Assembly: GCF_026339995.1 (NCBI RefSeq)
Contig: NZ_JAPEPT010000006.1
Location: 124,001-188,000, forward strand
Source of the DNA: Streptomyces sp. NBC_01481
Lineage (GTDB): Bacteria > Actinomycetota > Actinomycetes > Streptomycetales > Streptomycetaceae
Reading direction: 5' to 3'
DNA: 64,000 nt
In this document: piece after piece, positions 29,487-38,630 of the stretch
How the letters are laid out: each line of letters opens with the position of its first letter
Position numbering within the stretch: position 1 is the first letter of the stretch
Program-made: the position numbers and the translations under genes
Notes under the pieces: generated by a model
The model's input: only the letters and a program-made list of their open reading frames with translations
What the model was told of the DNA's origin: nothing
The model's database searches: none

Positions 29487-31406
29487 TCATCGGGCGACCG
29501 GGACGGACATGGCGTGCAGACGCAGCGCCAGCTGGATCTCGAGCGCACGGCCGGGTGACTGCCAGTCGGGGCCGAGCAGCCGGCCTATTCGCTCCAGGCG
29601 CTGGGCCACGGTGTTCACATGAACGTGCAGATCGTCCTTCGTACGGGCAGGGCTCATGCCGCTCGCGAAGTACGCGTCGAGCGTGCGCACCAGGTCCGTG
29701 CCGCGCTTGCGGTCGTACTCGACGACCTCGCCCATCGTCCTCCGGACGAAACCCTCAATGTCGCCGGGGTCGGCGAGCAGCAGACCGAGGAAACCGAGGT
29801 CCTGCGCCGCGGCTCCCTGTCCGGAGCGGCCGAGCAGACGCAGAGCGTCCAGGCAGCGGCGCGCCTGTTCATACGCCCCCGCTATCGGGCCGGGATCGCC
29901 GGCGGGCGCTGCGACCGGCGAGGAAGCGCCGACCGTGACCAACTCCCTGAGCGTGCCGCCCAGTTGTCTGGCTGTCTGGCAGGCGAGATCGGAAGCGCTG
30001 TCGCGGGGGCCGAGCGGCAGCAGCAGGACGGCGCCGCCGTCGCGGGCGGCCGCCAGACCCGAGCGGGTAGCGGCCAGATGCGAGGCGGCCGACCACAGCC
30101 GCTGCCGGTCCGCGGTCTCCCGCTCCCCGGTGGCCGCCGCGTCGCTGCCGCGCCCGCCGGTGTCCCGGCCTGAGCCGTCCGCCCCGGCTGCGTCGATCCG
30201 TGCGGCCAGCACCACATGCGGCACGTCGAGATCGGCATGCAGGCGGGCCGCCCGTTCGCGCAGCAGCCGCGGGTCCCGGTCCGCCGCATCGAGCAGGTCG
30301 TCGAGCAGCTCGCCCCGTACCCGCTGTTCGGCCTCGTGGGCGGAGCGCCGGGCGAGCAGCAGAAGTGAGGTGACCATGGCGGCGCGCTCCAGGGTGCGCC
30401 GGTCGACGGGGTCGAGGTCGCGGTGCCCGCGGAGGACCAGGGCCCCCAGCAGCTCACCGCCCGCCGACACCGCGGCCACCCAGTCGTCCCCGTGCCGTAT
30501 GGCGCGCCCGTCGGCGCCGGCCGCTTCGAGGTCGTCGTCCGTGAACTCGACCGTGCCGTCGAGGACTTCGGACAGCGCGGCAGCCACATCATGGACGCCG
30601 CCACCGCGCAGGACGACCTCGGTCAGCCGGTCGTGGACCTCCGACGCCCGCTCGATGACGCCACTGTGGTCCCGGATGATTTCGTTGGCCCGCTCCAGCT
30701 CGGCGAGGGCGGAGCGGGTTTCGGCCAGCAGGTTCGCGGTGTCGATGGCGACGGCGGCATGCGCGGCGAACGAGGCGAGCAGCGCGACCTGTTCCCGTTC
30801 GAAGACTCTCGCGCGGCGGTCCGCCGCGAAGAGCACGCCGATGACCTGGCTGCCGAGCATCAGCGGCACTCCGAGGATCGCGACCAGGCCCTCGTCACTG
30901 ACGGCCGTGTCGATCGTTCTGGTGTGCTCGAAGCGGGCGTCGTCGAAATAGCTGTCGGTGACATACGGCCGTGCGGTCTGGGCGACGAGCCCGCCGAGCC
31001 CCTCCCCCATGCCCAGTCGCAGCTGCTGGAAGCGTGCCGAGACCGAGCCTTCGGTGACACGCATATAGGTGTCGCCCGCCGACGGGTCGTTCAGGCTCAG
31101 GTAGGCGACCTCGGTGCCGAGCAGTGAGCGCGCGCGCTGCACGATCGCGCGCAGCACGGCGTCGAGATCGCGCAGTCCCGCCAGATCGTGCGCGGTCTCG
31201 AAGAGCGCGGACAGCTCGGCCTCACGCCGTCGCCGCCCCTCCAGCTCGGCCCGGACCCGCAACGCGAGCTGCTTGGCCTGGTCGAGTGCGGCGAGCTCGT
31301 CCGGTCCGGCGCCGCTCGCGCGGGCGAGCAGCAGCGGCCGGTCGTACGCTTCGGCGGCGGCACCGCGGGCGAGGAGCTCCAGGTAGGAGGCTTGATCGTG
31401 GGACAT
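29487..31406 (-). CDS. GAF-domain PucR-type transcriptional regulator
   Basis: A 639-residue cytoplasmic regulator. An N-terminal coiled segment leads to a GAF domain at about 75-220 (ETAHDLAGLRDLDAVLRAIVQRAR ... VAILGVPLMLGSQVIGVLF), which probably binds a small ligand. A linker and a degenerate PucR-type middle domain follow. The C terminus carries the PucR helix-turn-helix (DDLHVHVNTVAQRLERIGRLLG). It probably controls the flanking SDR and transporter genes. No clean ribosome site marks the ATG at 31406; a GTG two codons earlier is an alternative. Similar regulators accompany 3-hydroxybutyrate dehydrogenase genes in Streptomyces. Confidence 0.88.
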   Translation of the reverse strand: MSHDQASYLELLARGAAAEAYDRPLLLARASGAGPDELAALDQAKQLALRVRAELEGRRRREAELSALFETAHDLAGLRDLDAVLRAIVQRARSLLGTEVAYLSLNDPSAGDTYMRVTEGSVSARFQQLRLGMGEGLGGLVAQTARPYVTDSYFDDARFEHTRTIDTAVSDEGLVAILGVPLMLGSQVIGVLFAADRRARVFEREQVALLASFAAHAAVAIDTANLLAETRSALAELERANEIIRDHSGVIERASEVHDRLTEVVLRGGGVHDVAAALSEVLDGTVEFTDDDLEAAGADGRAIRHGDDWVAAVSAGGELLGALVLRGHRDLDPVDRRTLERAAMVTSLLLLARRSAHEAEQRVRGELLDDLLDAADRDPRLLRERAARLHADLDVPHVVLAARIDAAGADGSGRDTGGRGSDAAATGERETADRQRLWSAASHLAATRSGLAAARDGGAVLLLPLGPRDSASDLACQTARQLGGTLRELVTVGASSPVAAPAGDPGPIAGAYEQARRCLDALRLLGRSGQGAAAQDLGFLGLLLADPGDIEGFVRRTMGEVVEYDRKRGTDLVRTLDAYFASGMSPARTKDDLHVHVNTVAQRLERIGRLLGPDWQSPGRALEIQLALRLHAMSVPVAR

Positions 31407-31486
31407 GGACACAGGATTACCTGCCGTACGGGTGGGCGCACCAGACCTGTGGACAACGAAGCCGTTGTGGACAACCTCGTCACCCA

Positions 31487-32302
31487 CTAATGAGCGGTCC
31501 AGCCGCCGTCGAGGGTGAGCGAGGTGCCGGTGATGAAGGACGCCTGCGGGGTGCACAGATACAGCACCGCTTCGGCGACCTCCTCCGGCTCGATCAGCCG
31601 CTTGATCGCGGAGTCCTTGAGCAGTACGTCGGTGAGGACACGCTCCGCGGCCACGGAGTGGGCAGCGGCCTGGTCGGCGATCTGCCGCTCCACCAGGGGT
31701 GTGCGGACATAGCTCGGATTGACGCAGACCGATGTCACCCCGTGCGGGGCGCCTTCGAGTGCCGCGGTCTTGGAAAGCCCCTCAAGACCGTGTTTGGCGG
31801 CCACATAGGCGGACTTGAAGGCAGAGGCGCGCAGCCCATGGACGGAGGAGATATTGACGATGCGGCCCCACCCCTGCGCGTACATGTGCGGCAGCGCGCC
31901 CCTGATCAGGCGGAACGGCGCTTCCAGCATCACGGTGAGCACGGTGTGGAAGACGTCCGGCGGGAACTCCTCGATGGGCCGGACCAGTTGCAGCCCCGCG
32001 TTGTTGACCAGGATGTCGGCGCCGGCCGCGGCCGCCTCGGCCGCGTCGAGATCGGTGAGATCCAGGACGTCCGGTTCGAGGGCGCCCGCCAGCCCGTCGG
32101 CGTGCGCGGCTAGGGCGTCGAGGCCGTCGGCGTCCCGGTCGACGGCCGTGACCTTGGCTCCGGCGGCCGCCAGCCGCAGCGCACACGCCCGGCCGATACC
32201 GCCGGCCGCGCCGGTGACGAGTGCCGTACGGCCGCCGAGGTCGAGAGCGACCGAAGGGGCAGCGAGGTGGAGTGCGGGACCTGGTGTGGTGGGGGCGGTC
32301 AT
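31487..32302 (-). CDS. SDR oxidoreductase, 3-hydroxybutyrate dehydrogenase-like
   Basis: A 271-residue NAD(P)-dependent short-chain dehydrogenase. The Rossmann motif is TGAAGGIGRA, followed by NNAG, then the catalytic Ser in NISSVHG and YVAAKHG with Tyr and Lys. The C terminus ends FITGTSLTLDGGW. The loop LEGAPHGVTSVCVNPSYVRTPLV and the overall length fit 3-hydroxybutyrate dehydrogenases, which interconvert 3-hydroxybutyrate and acetoacetate. ATG at 32302 has AGGG upstream; a GTG at 32311 is possible. Same strand and 80 bp upstream of the PucR-type regulator. Confidence 0.85.
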   Translation of the reverse strand: MTAPTTPGPALHLAAPSVALDLGGRTALVTGAAGGIGRACALRLAAAGAKVTAVDRDADGLDALAAHADGLAGALEPDVLDLTDLDAAEAAAAGADILVNNAGLQLVRPIEEFPPDVFHTVLTVMLEAPFRLIRGALPHMYAQGWGRIVNISSVHGLRASAFKSAYVAAKHGLEGLSKTAALEGAPHGVTSVCVNPSYVRTPLVERQIADQAAAHSVAAERVLTDVLLKDSAIKRLIEPEEVAEAVLYLCTPQASFITGTSLTLDGGWTAH

Positions 32303-32357
32303 GCTTCGCACCCTAGGCAGTGATGATCAGCCGACCGATGTGGTCAGCGCCCATACT

Positions 32358-32840
32358 TCACCGCTGGGTGGTGGGTTGGAACCATGCAGGACCCTCGGTC
32401 AGGGCCTGCTTGATCCGGAAGAGGGCGAAGTCCTTGAGCTCCGGCAGGGCGTCCGCGGAGAACCACCCCACCTCCAGCGACTCGTCGTCGTTGACACGCG
32501 CCTGTCCTCCCACCGCGCGGCAGCGGAAGGTGATGTCCATGAACTGGCACCGGTCGCCGTTCGGGTAAGTGACGGGCTTGGGCAGCCCCTGGACGAGCAC
32601 GACCCGTTCGGCGACACAGCGCACCGCGGTCTCCTCGTACACCTCGCGCACTGCCGTCACGGCCGGCTGCTCCCCCGGCTCGGGAATCCCGCCGATGACC
32701 GACCACTTGCCGGTGTCGACACGTCTGCCGAGCAGCACACGGCCCTTGTCGTCGAAGACGACCGCGCTGACGCCGGGCAGGAGGAGCAGCTGATGGCCCG
32801 CATCGGCCCGGATCTGGCGGATGAAGTCAGGGGTTGCCAT
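32358..32840 (-). CDS. Nudix hydrolase
   Basis: A 160-residue Nudix hydrolase cleaving a nucleoside diphosphate linked to an unknown moiety. The Nudix box GIPEPGEQPAVTAVREVYEET is followed by AV, so the usual glycine after the EExx segment is an alanine. The catalytic REVYEE core is intact. The substrate strand GVSAVVFDDKGRVLLGRR and downstream FRCRAVGGQARVNDDESLEVGWF are typical of the family. The substrate is not identifiable. It is a probable stand-alone gene. Confidence 0.92.
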   Translation of the reverse strand: MATPDFIRQIRADAGHQLLLLPGVSAVVFDDKGRVLLGRRVDTGKWSVIGGIPEPGEQPAVTAVREVYEETAVRCVAERVVLVQGLPKPVTYPNGDRCQFMDITFRCRAVGGQARVNDDESLEVGWFSADALPELKDFALFRIKQALTEGPAWFQPTTQR

Positions 32841-32927
32841 GTACTCGACCCTAACCGGCGCCGGCTGAACTCACCGGCGGAGGCGTCCTCACGGGGGTCA
32901 CCCTGTTCTCGCCGACGTCACGGTGTC

Positions 32928-34547
32928 CTAGCCGGCGTCGACCGTGCCTTGCCCCGCCTTCCGCAGCCTGCGGGCCTGCGCCGCACCGGCCACGGCCCAG
33001 CCCACGCCGCCGGCCGCGACCAGCAACAGAATCCGCTCGGGCCAGGTACCGAGCCGGGTCGCCGGAGTGAGCGAGGAACGCAGCGGCACCTTGGCGACCA
33101 GGGCGTCCGGCGTGAACATCTCGGTCCTCTGGACGATCTTCCCGTCCGGCATGATCACCGCGCTGACACCGCTGGTGACGGGGACGACGACGGAGCGCCC
33201 GTGCTCGACGGCCCGCACCCGCGACATGGCCAGCTGCTGATAGGTCATCTCGCTGCGGCCGAAGGTGGCGTTGTTGCTGGGTACGGAGATCAGCTGCGCG
33301 CCGTGGGTGACCGTGTCCCGCGCGGCGTCGTCGAACGCCGCCTCGAAGCAGGTGACAAGTCCGACCCTGGTGCCCGCCAGATCGAAGACACCCACCTTGT
33401 GGCCGGGGCCGAAGTCGCGCCGTACCCGGTCGACGTCGGCGCTGAAGAGCCGTACGAAGGAGCGCATCGGGATGTACTCGCCGAACGGCTGCACATGACG
33501 CTTGTCGTAGGTGTTGACGGGCCCGCCCGCCGGGTCCCATTCGATCAGGGTGTTGCGGAGCTTGCCGGTGTCGGGAGTGACGACGGCGCCCACGACGGTC
33601 GGTACCCCGATCGCCTTCACCGCCCGGTCGATCACGAGCTTGGCGTCGGGATTGCGGTACGGGTCGAGGTCCGAGGAGTTCTCGGGCCACAGCACGAAGT
33701 CCGGTTTCGCCACCTTGCCCGCCGTCACATCGGCGGCGAGCTGCTGGGTGCGGCGGGCGTGGTTGTCGAGGACGGCGCGGCGCTGGGAGTTGAAGTCGAG
33801 CCCCAGGCGCGGCACGTTGCCCTGGATCGCGGCGACGGTCGCGGTGCCGTCCTCGGCGGTGTCGTCCACGAGCGGCAGGGCGGCGAGGCTCCCGGCGACC
33901 GGGACGAGCACGGTGAGGACCGCTGCGAGCGCCGCACCGCGCGGCAGTTCGCGGGTGCGCCTGTACGCGTGAACGCGGCGGGCGGTCTCGTACAGACCGA
34001 AGCCGCACAGGACGACTGCGAAACTGAGCAGCGGTGTCCCGCCCACCGCGGCCAGCGGCAGAAAGACGCCGTCCGCCTGGCCGAAGGCGATCTTGCCCCA
34101 GGGGAAGCCGCCGAACGGCATCCGCGCGCGGGCAGCCTCGCCCACGATCCACACGCCGGCGGCCCACACCGGCCACAGGGGCAGCCGGGACACCGCGGCG
34201 ATGCCCATGCAGGCGAGGGCGACGAACACGGCCTCCGCCGCCGTCAGGGCCACCCACGGCAGGGCGCCGACCTCCTCGCCCGTCCAGACGAGCAGGGGCA
34301 GCAGAAAGCCGAGGCCGGTGAGGTAGCCGAGGCCGAAGGCGGGCCGCAGCCTGCGCCCGTACAGGGTCCAGGCGAGCAGGGCGAACGCGGGCAGGGCCAG
34401 CCACCACAGGGGCCGCGGCGGGAAGCTCAGAAACAGCATCACCCCGGACAGCGCGGCGGCACCCGGCCGTACGGACCGGCGCAGCAGCGGGTGGCCTGCG
34501 GCGGTGGCGGGCTGGGGGGTGTCGACGGAGGTGACGGTGGCGCTCAC
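32928..34547 (-). CDS. lnt: Apolipoprotein N-acyltransferase
   Basis: A 539-residue integral membrane enzyme that adds the third acyl chain to the N-terminal cysteine of lipoproteins. The N-terminal half has about six membrane helices, including MPFGGFPWGKIAFGQ. The periplasm-facing nitrilase domain has the catalytic triad Glu289 (WPENSS), Lys349 (YDKRHVQPFGEYIP) and Cys400 (VTCFEAAF). The conserved SNNATFGRSEMTYQQLAMSR segment is present, and a final membrane helix closes the protein. Length and architecture are normal for the family. Confidence 0.96.
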   Translation of the reverse strand: MSATVTSVDTPQPATAAGHPLLRRSVRPGAAALSGVMLFLSFPPRPLWWLALPAFALLAWTLYGRRLRPAFGLGYLTGLGFLLPLLVWTGEEVGALPWVALTAAEAVFVALACMGIAAVSRLPLWPVWAAGVWIVGEAARARMPFGGFPWGKIAFGQADGVFLPLAAVGGTPLLSFAVVLCGFGLYETARRVHAYRRTRELPRGAALAAVLTVLVPVAGSLAALPLVDDTAEDGTATVAAIQGNVPRLGLDFNSQRRAVLDNHARRTQQLAADVTAGKVAKPDFVLWPENSSDLDPYRNPDAKLVIDRAVKAIGVPTVVGAVVTPDTGKLRNTLIEWDPAGGPVNTYDKRHVQPFGEYIPMRSFVRLFSADVDRVRRDFGPGHKVGVFDLAGTRVGLVTCFEAAFDDAARDTVTHGAQLISVPSNNATFGRSEMTYQQLAMSRVRAVEHGRSVVVPVTSGVSAVIMPDGKIVQRTEMFTPDALVAKVPLRSSLTPATRLGTWPERILLLVAAGGVGWAVAGAAQARRLRKAGQGTVDAG

Positions 34548-34630
34548 CCAGCGGAGTCTACGGCGGGTTGCTGTGCTCTCGGCAGTCCGGTCCGGATCAC
34601 CGGATCAGTTGACGCGTCTGCGGGTCGGGC

Positions 34631-34716
34631 CGCCTGCCGCCGCTGCCGCAACTCCGGGACCGCCTGCCCCCACCGCTGCCGCGACTCCGGGACCGCCTTC
34701 CGCCCCCGCTGCCGCA
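34631..34716. repeat. Short tandem repeat, about 30-33 bp x 2.7
   Basis: Three consecutive units begin CGCCTGCC.. or CGCCTTCC.., contain CGCTGCCGC and (in the first two) end ACTCCGGGAC: 34631-34660, 34661-34693 and a partial third from 34694. They lie between the divergent lnt and Wzy-like genes. Confidence 0.7.
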
Positions 34717-34837
34717 ACGTTCCTGCGCAACCCATCCACAAACACCCGCATCTGCCGTTACCGTGTGCGCCAGTCCTGCCACCCGATCCGGTTCGGCTGC
34801 TGCGGCAGGGCCCGTCACAGGTCGGGGGGTCGACGGG

Positions 34838-35917
34838 ATGGCTGCACCGGACAGCCGGTCCGCGGCGCGCGAGCGCGGCAGCGCGACCGACATCGCCGGC
34901 GTCGTCGTCCTCAGCGGATGTGTCGTGTGGTCGCTCGTCAGCGCGGCCGGGCGCGAGGCACGGCCTGAGGGCGTACTGCTCGCCGTGTTCGCCGTCGCCG
35001 CGGGCTACGCCTGCGGCCGTATCTGCGGCACACTCCTGCCGGTCGCCGCCCCGTCCGCGGCGGCGCTCGCCGCGCTCGGTCTGGCGCTCGCATCGCGGGA
35101 GGGCGTACCCGGTGCCAACGCGGGCGCCCCTATCCAGCCGGGTCACACCGGGGCGGCCGCCGCCCTGCTGGTACTCGCCGCGGGCGCCGGCTGCTGCGCC
35201 GCCTCCGCCGCCCGCCCGCCGGTGCTGCGTCTCGCACTGCGTCTGCTCGCTCTCGCCGTCGCCTCGACCGCGCTGGCGCTCGGTTCCGTGACCGCTTTCG
35301 CCGCCGCGATCGGCGTGCTGCTCTGCTCGCTCGCGGCGGCCCGGATGCGCTGGCGGACCCTGGCCCTCGGCGGACTCGCCGTCGCCACCGCCCTGGTCGT
35401 CGCCACCACATGGGGCGTGGCCGAGGACGCCCTGCCGGAGGGACTCACGGTCTCGCTGGAAGGCCAGCTGACCCAGAACCGCGTGGCGCTGTGGCAGGAC
35501 GCGGTCACCCTCGCCAAGGAGGATCCGGTACGGGGCGTGGGCCCTGACCGCTTCGGCACGCTGAGCACCACCGCGCAGCAGTCGCTGGGCTCCGACGGCA
35601 AACCGCACTCCGCCTCGCTGCAGCAGGCGGCCGAGCAGGGTGTCGTGGGGGTGGCTCTGCTGGGGGCCGTCTTCGGCTGGTTGCTCTACGGCCTGTGGCG
35701 CTCGCCCCGGTCCACGCCCGTGGTGCTGAGCGCGGGCGCCACGTTGACGGCGCTGGCGTTCCTGGCGAGTGTCGGCAACGCTCTGAGCTTCACCCCGGTG
35801 ACGGCGGGTGCGGGGCTGCTCGCAGGTCTGGCGACTGCCCGCATGCCGGGCGAGGGCAGCACGGGAGCGCAGCGGCACGCGGCACGGCAGAGGCACGCGG
35901 ACAGCCCGGTGCTCTAG
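34838..35917 (+). CDS. Multi-pass membrane protein, O-antigen ligase (Wzy_C)-like
   Basis: A 359-residue, Ala/Leu-rich protein with roughly eight to ten membrane helices. The hydrophilic loop about residues 215-270 contains NRVALWQDAVTLAKEDPVRGVGPDRFG and SASLQQAAEQGVVGVALLGAVF, characteristic of the Wzy_C/O-antigen ligase family, which acts on lipid-linked sugars. It may ligate or polymerise a surface glycan; no glycan cluster is next to it. The ATG at 34838 is preceded by a G-rich ribosome site. The frame extends further upstream without start support. Confidence 0.75.
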   Translation: MAAPDSRSAARERGSATDIAGVVVLSGCVVWSLVSAAGREARPEGVLLAVFAVAAGYACGRICGTLLPVAAPSAAALAALGLALASREGVPGANAGAPIQPGHTGAAAALLVLAAGAGCCAASAARPPVLRLALRLLALAVASTALALGSVTAFAAAIGVLLCSLAAARMRWRTLALGGLAVATALVVATTWGVAEDALPEGLTVSLEGQLTQNRVALWQDAVTLAKEDPVRGVGPDRFGTLSTTAQQSLGSDGKPHSASLQQAAEQGVVGVALLGAVFGWLLYGLWRSPRSTPVVLSAGATLTALAFLASVGNALSFTPVTAGAGLLAGLATARMPGEGSTGAQRHAARQRHADSPVL

Positions 35918-35939
35918 GGCCCTCGCGGCAGCCGGAGGC

Positions 35940-36506
35940 TCAGGCTTCCGCGGGCCGGCCCGCTCCGGCGCCCGCCAGGCCGAGACAGTGGCGGATCACC
36001 CTGACGGCCTCTTCCGCGTCGTCGACAGTCACGGTGAAGGTCCTGCCGTCACCCAGCGTGACGACGATGCCCTCACCCCGGCGTACGACCACGGCCGTGC
36101 CCTTCTCCGGGCGCCAGCGATAACCCCAGCCACCCCAATGCCTCGGATTGACCTTCGGGTCGAACTCCGCGCACACGACATGGGAGAGCGGGATCCTTCG
36201 CCGCGGCAGGCCCATGTAGCCGCAGCGCACCTCGACGGCATCGCGGTCCACCCGTACGGCCACATGGACGAAGGCGAGGGTCCCGTACAGGATGAACAGC
36301 CCCGCCGCGACACAGCCGATCACGGACATCAGCAGGGCGACGATGCCCGAGGTCCATGTGGAGTCGACAGCGAGCTCGACACCCAGCGCCATGCAGGCCG
36401 CGCCCGCCGCGGCGAGCAGCCACTGAATGCGGTTGGTGGCACGCCCGGTCCAGACCGCTGGCCGCGGCTCCACGGTGGGCGACAAGTCGTGGGGGTGGTC
36501 CGTCAT
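35940..36506 (-). CDS. PH-like membrane protein
   Basis: A 188-residue protein with two N-terminal membrane helices (WLLAAAGAACMALGVEL and GIVALLMSVIGCVAAGLFILYG). The soluble C-terminal domain has the bacterial PH-like pattern VAVRVDRDAVEVRCGYMGLPRRRIPLSHVVCAEF ... WRPEKGTAVVVRRGEGIVVTLGDGRTFTVTV. Convergent with the Wzy-like gene, leaving only 22 bp between stops. Function unknown; such proteins are common in actinobacteria. Confidence 0.8.
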   Translation of the reverse strand: MTDHPHDLSPTVEPRPAVWTGRATNRIQWLLAAAGAACMALGVELAVDSTWTSGIVALLMSVIGCVAAGLFILYGTLAFVHVAVRVDRDAVEVRCGYMGLPRRRIPLSHVVCAEFDPKVNPRHWGGWGYRWRPEKGTAVVVRRGEGIVVTLGDGRTFTVTVDDAEEAVRVIRHCLGLAGAGAGRPAEA

Positions 36507-36618
36507 GGACGCAGAGTACCGAGCTTCCGACGGCTCGGCAGAGACTCGGGAATCGAGATCGGGCCAAGGACGGGGGCGGCTCGCGGGCGAGGGCGGCGGG
36601 CCGGACGGGCGGTCACCG

Positions 36619-37392
36619 TCAGTGTGCGGGGGTCACTGCCTGAAGCAGACGGCCTTCGGCATAGCTCATCGACTGCCCGGGAAGAGCGGACTCACGGCCG
36701 CTGAGCAGCACCGTGAGCCGGTTTCCCGGAGTGGCGTCAGGGGCGGGCAGTTCGCCGATACGACGCAGCGCCTGCGCCGCGACGGCCTCGGCCGAACCGT
36801 GCAGGACAACCTGCCCGCCGACAGCTGCCCTGATGCGGTCGGCGACCAGCTCGTAATGGGTGCAGCCCAGGACGACGGCCCTTACATCGCCGGGAGTGAG
36901 GGCAGCCGCTGCCGCAACCGCCGAGTCGATGGCCGTCTCGTCCGCGTGCTCCACAGCGTCCGCAAGTCCCGGGCAGGGCACCTCTGTCACGGTGACCGAG
37001 TCGGCGAAGTCCCGGATGAGGCCGCGCTGGTAGGGGCTGCCGGTCGTGGCGGGCGTCGCCCAGATCGCGACGGGGCCGCCGCCAGCCGACGCCGGCTTGA
37101 TCGCGGGCACCGTCCCGATGACCGGGATCGCGGGCTCCAGTTCCGCGCGCAGCGTGGGCAGGGCGTGCACGGAGGCCGTGTTGCAGGCGACGATCAGCGC
37201 GTCGGGGCGTTGCGCGGCGGCCGCACGGGCCACGGCGAGCGCACGCTCGGTGAGATCGTCGGGTGTACGCGGCCCCCAGGGCATGCCGTCGGGGTCGCAC
37301 GACAGGACCAGATCCGCGTCCGGCCGCAGCCGGCGCACCGCAGTGGCCGCCGCGAGCAGGCCGATTCCGGAGTCCATAAGCGCGATCTTCAC
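36619..37392 (-). CDS. murI: Glutamate racemase
   Basis: A 257-residue cofactor-independent racemase that makes D-glutamate for peptidoglycan. The two catalytic cysteines are present: Cys70 in ACNTAS and Cys177 in LGCTHYE. The N-terminal MDSGIG motif is there, though the usual following Gly is Leu, and the PYG segment reads PWG. It is divergent from the HpnB-like glycosyltransferase. With these deviations it could be a second, specialised racemase rather than the main MurI. Confidence 0.85.
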   Translation of the reverse strand: MKIALMDSGIGLLAAATAVRRLRPDADLVLSCDPDGMPWGPRTPDDLTERALAVARAAAAQRPDALIVACNTASVHALPTLRAELEPAIPVIGTVPAIKPASAGGGPVAIWATPATTGSPYQRGLIRDFADSVTVTEVPCPGLADAVEHADETAIDSAVAAAAALTPGDVRAVVLGCTHYELVADRIRAAVGGQVVLHGSAEAVAAQALRRIGELPAPDATPGNRLTVLLSGRESALPGQSMSYAEGRLLQAVTPAH

Positions 37393-37450
37393 CCGGTCAC
37401 CTTAGTCGACTGCCCTTGCGGTACCGGCGTGGTGGGGCAGACTGCGGCAA

Positions 37451-38626
37451 ATGAGCGCCATTGCCTGGATCGCCGTCGGATCGCTCGCCACCTGGGGATG
37501 GCTGCTGCTCGGGCAGGGCTTCTTCTGGCGTACCGATCAACGGCTGCCCCGGCGCGAGGCCCCCGCGGACTGGCCGGATGTGGCCGTCGTCGTGCCCGCG
37601 CGCGACGAGGCGGAGGTCCTGCCGGTCAGCCTGCCCTCGCTCCTCGCCCAGGACTATCCCGGCCGCGCGGAGATCGTTCTGGTCGACGACGGCAGTACGG
37701 ACGGAACCGGGGAGGTGGCCCACGCGCTGTCCGGGCAGCACGGCGGGCTGCCCCTTCGGGTGGTCTCCCCCGGTGAGCCGGAGCCCGGCTGGACCGGCAA
37801 GCTCTGGGCGCTGCGGCACGGCATCGCCGTGGCCCGGGCCGCACGCGAGCCCGAGTATCTGCTGCTGACCGACGCGGACATCGCCCATGATCCGGACAGC
37901 CTGCGCGAGTTGGTGGCCGCCGCCCGCACGCAGGGTCTCGACCTGGTTTCCCAGATGGCCCGGCTGCGGGTCGCGAGCGGCTGGGAGCGACTTGTGGTGC
38001 CCGCCTTCGTCTACTTGTTCTCGCAGCTCTACCCCTTCCGGTGGGTCAACCGCCCGGGTGCCCGCACGGCGGCCGCCGCCGGTGGCTGCGTGCTGCTGCG
38101 CACCGAGGCAGCCGAACGGGCGGGCGTACCGGAGTCGATCCGGCAGGCGGTGATCGACGATGTGTCGCTGGCTCGGGCGGTACAGAGCGCGGGCGGGCGG
38201 ATCTGGCTGGGCCTTGCGGAGCGGGTGGAGAGCGTGCGGCCGTATCCGCGGCTGGCGAACCTGTGGCGGATGGTGTCGCGCAGCGCGTACGCGCAACTGC
38301 TCCACAGTCCCCTGCTGCTGGCCGGAACGGTGGCGGGGCTCGCGCTCGTCTATCTCGTGCCACCCGTCGCACTGTTCTTCGGAGTGTTCGGGAACGACGC
38401 GGCCGCGGGCTGGGCCGGGGGCCTGGCGTGGGCAGTGATGACGGGCACGTATCTCCCGATGCTGCGCTACTACCGCCAACCGCCGCTGCTCGCCCCCCTG
38501 CTGCCCTTCACCGCGCTGCTGTACTTGCTGATGACGGTCGATTCGGCGGTACAGCACTACCGCGGCCGGGGAGCCGCCTGGAAGGGACGTACATACTCAC
38601 GTCCCGAGACGGCTCCCGACCGCTGA
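37451..38626 (+). CDS. Family 2 glycosyltransferase, HpnB-like
   Basis: A 391-residue membrane glycosyltransferase. An N-terminal membrane helix is followed by a GT2 domain: VVVPARDEAEVLP, EIVLVDDGSTDGTGEVA, GWTGKLWALRHG and LLTDADIAHDP (the DxD-type metal site). A DDVSLARAVQSAGG segment is typical of the HpnB family first described near hopanoid genes. Three or four C-terminal helices follow (residues about 290-375). No squalene-hopene cyclase or other hopanoid gene is in the window, so the acceptor is open. Confidence 0.85.
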   Translation: MSAIAWIAVGSLATWGWLLLGQGFFWRTDQRLPRREAPADWPDVAVVVPARDEAEVLPVSLPSLLAQDYPGRAEIVLVDDGSTDGTGEVAHALSGQHGGLPLRVVSPGEPEPGWTGKLWALRHGIAVARAAREPEYLLLTDADIAHDPDSLRELVAAARTQGLDLVSQMARLRVASGWERLVVPAFVYLFSQLYPFRWVNRPGARTAAAAGGCVLLRTEAAERAGVPESIRQAVIDDVSLARAVQSAGGRIWLGLAERVESVRPYPRLANLWRMVSRSAYAQLLHSPLLLAGTVAGLALVYLVPPVALFFGVFGNDAAAGWAGGLAWAVMTGTYLPMLRYYRQPPLLAPLLPFTALLYLLMTVDSAVQHYRGRGAAWKGRTYSRPETAPDR

Positions 38627-38630
38627 GGAT

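Noticed and set aside
34631..34716. Possible CRISPR-like array
   Set aside because: Units are directly contiguous with no spacers and there are no cas genes.
31815..35291. 1,158-codon plus-strand open frame
   Set aside because: It is antisense to the SDR, Nudix and lnt genes, which have clear catalytic motifs on the minus strand; composition is low-complexity Arg/Ala/Gly.
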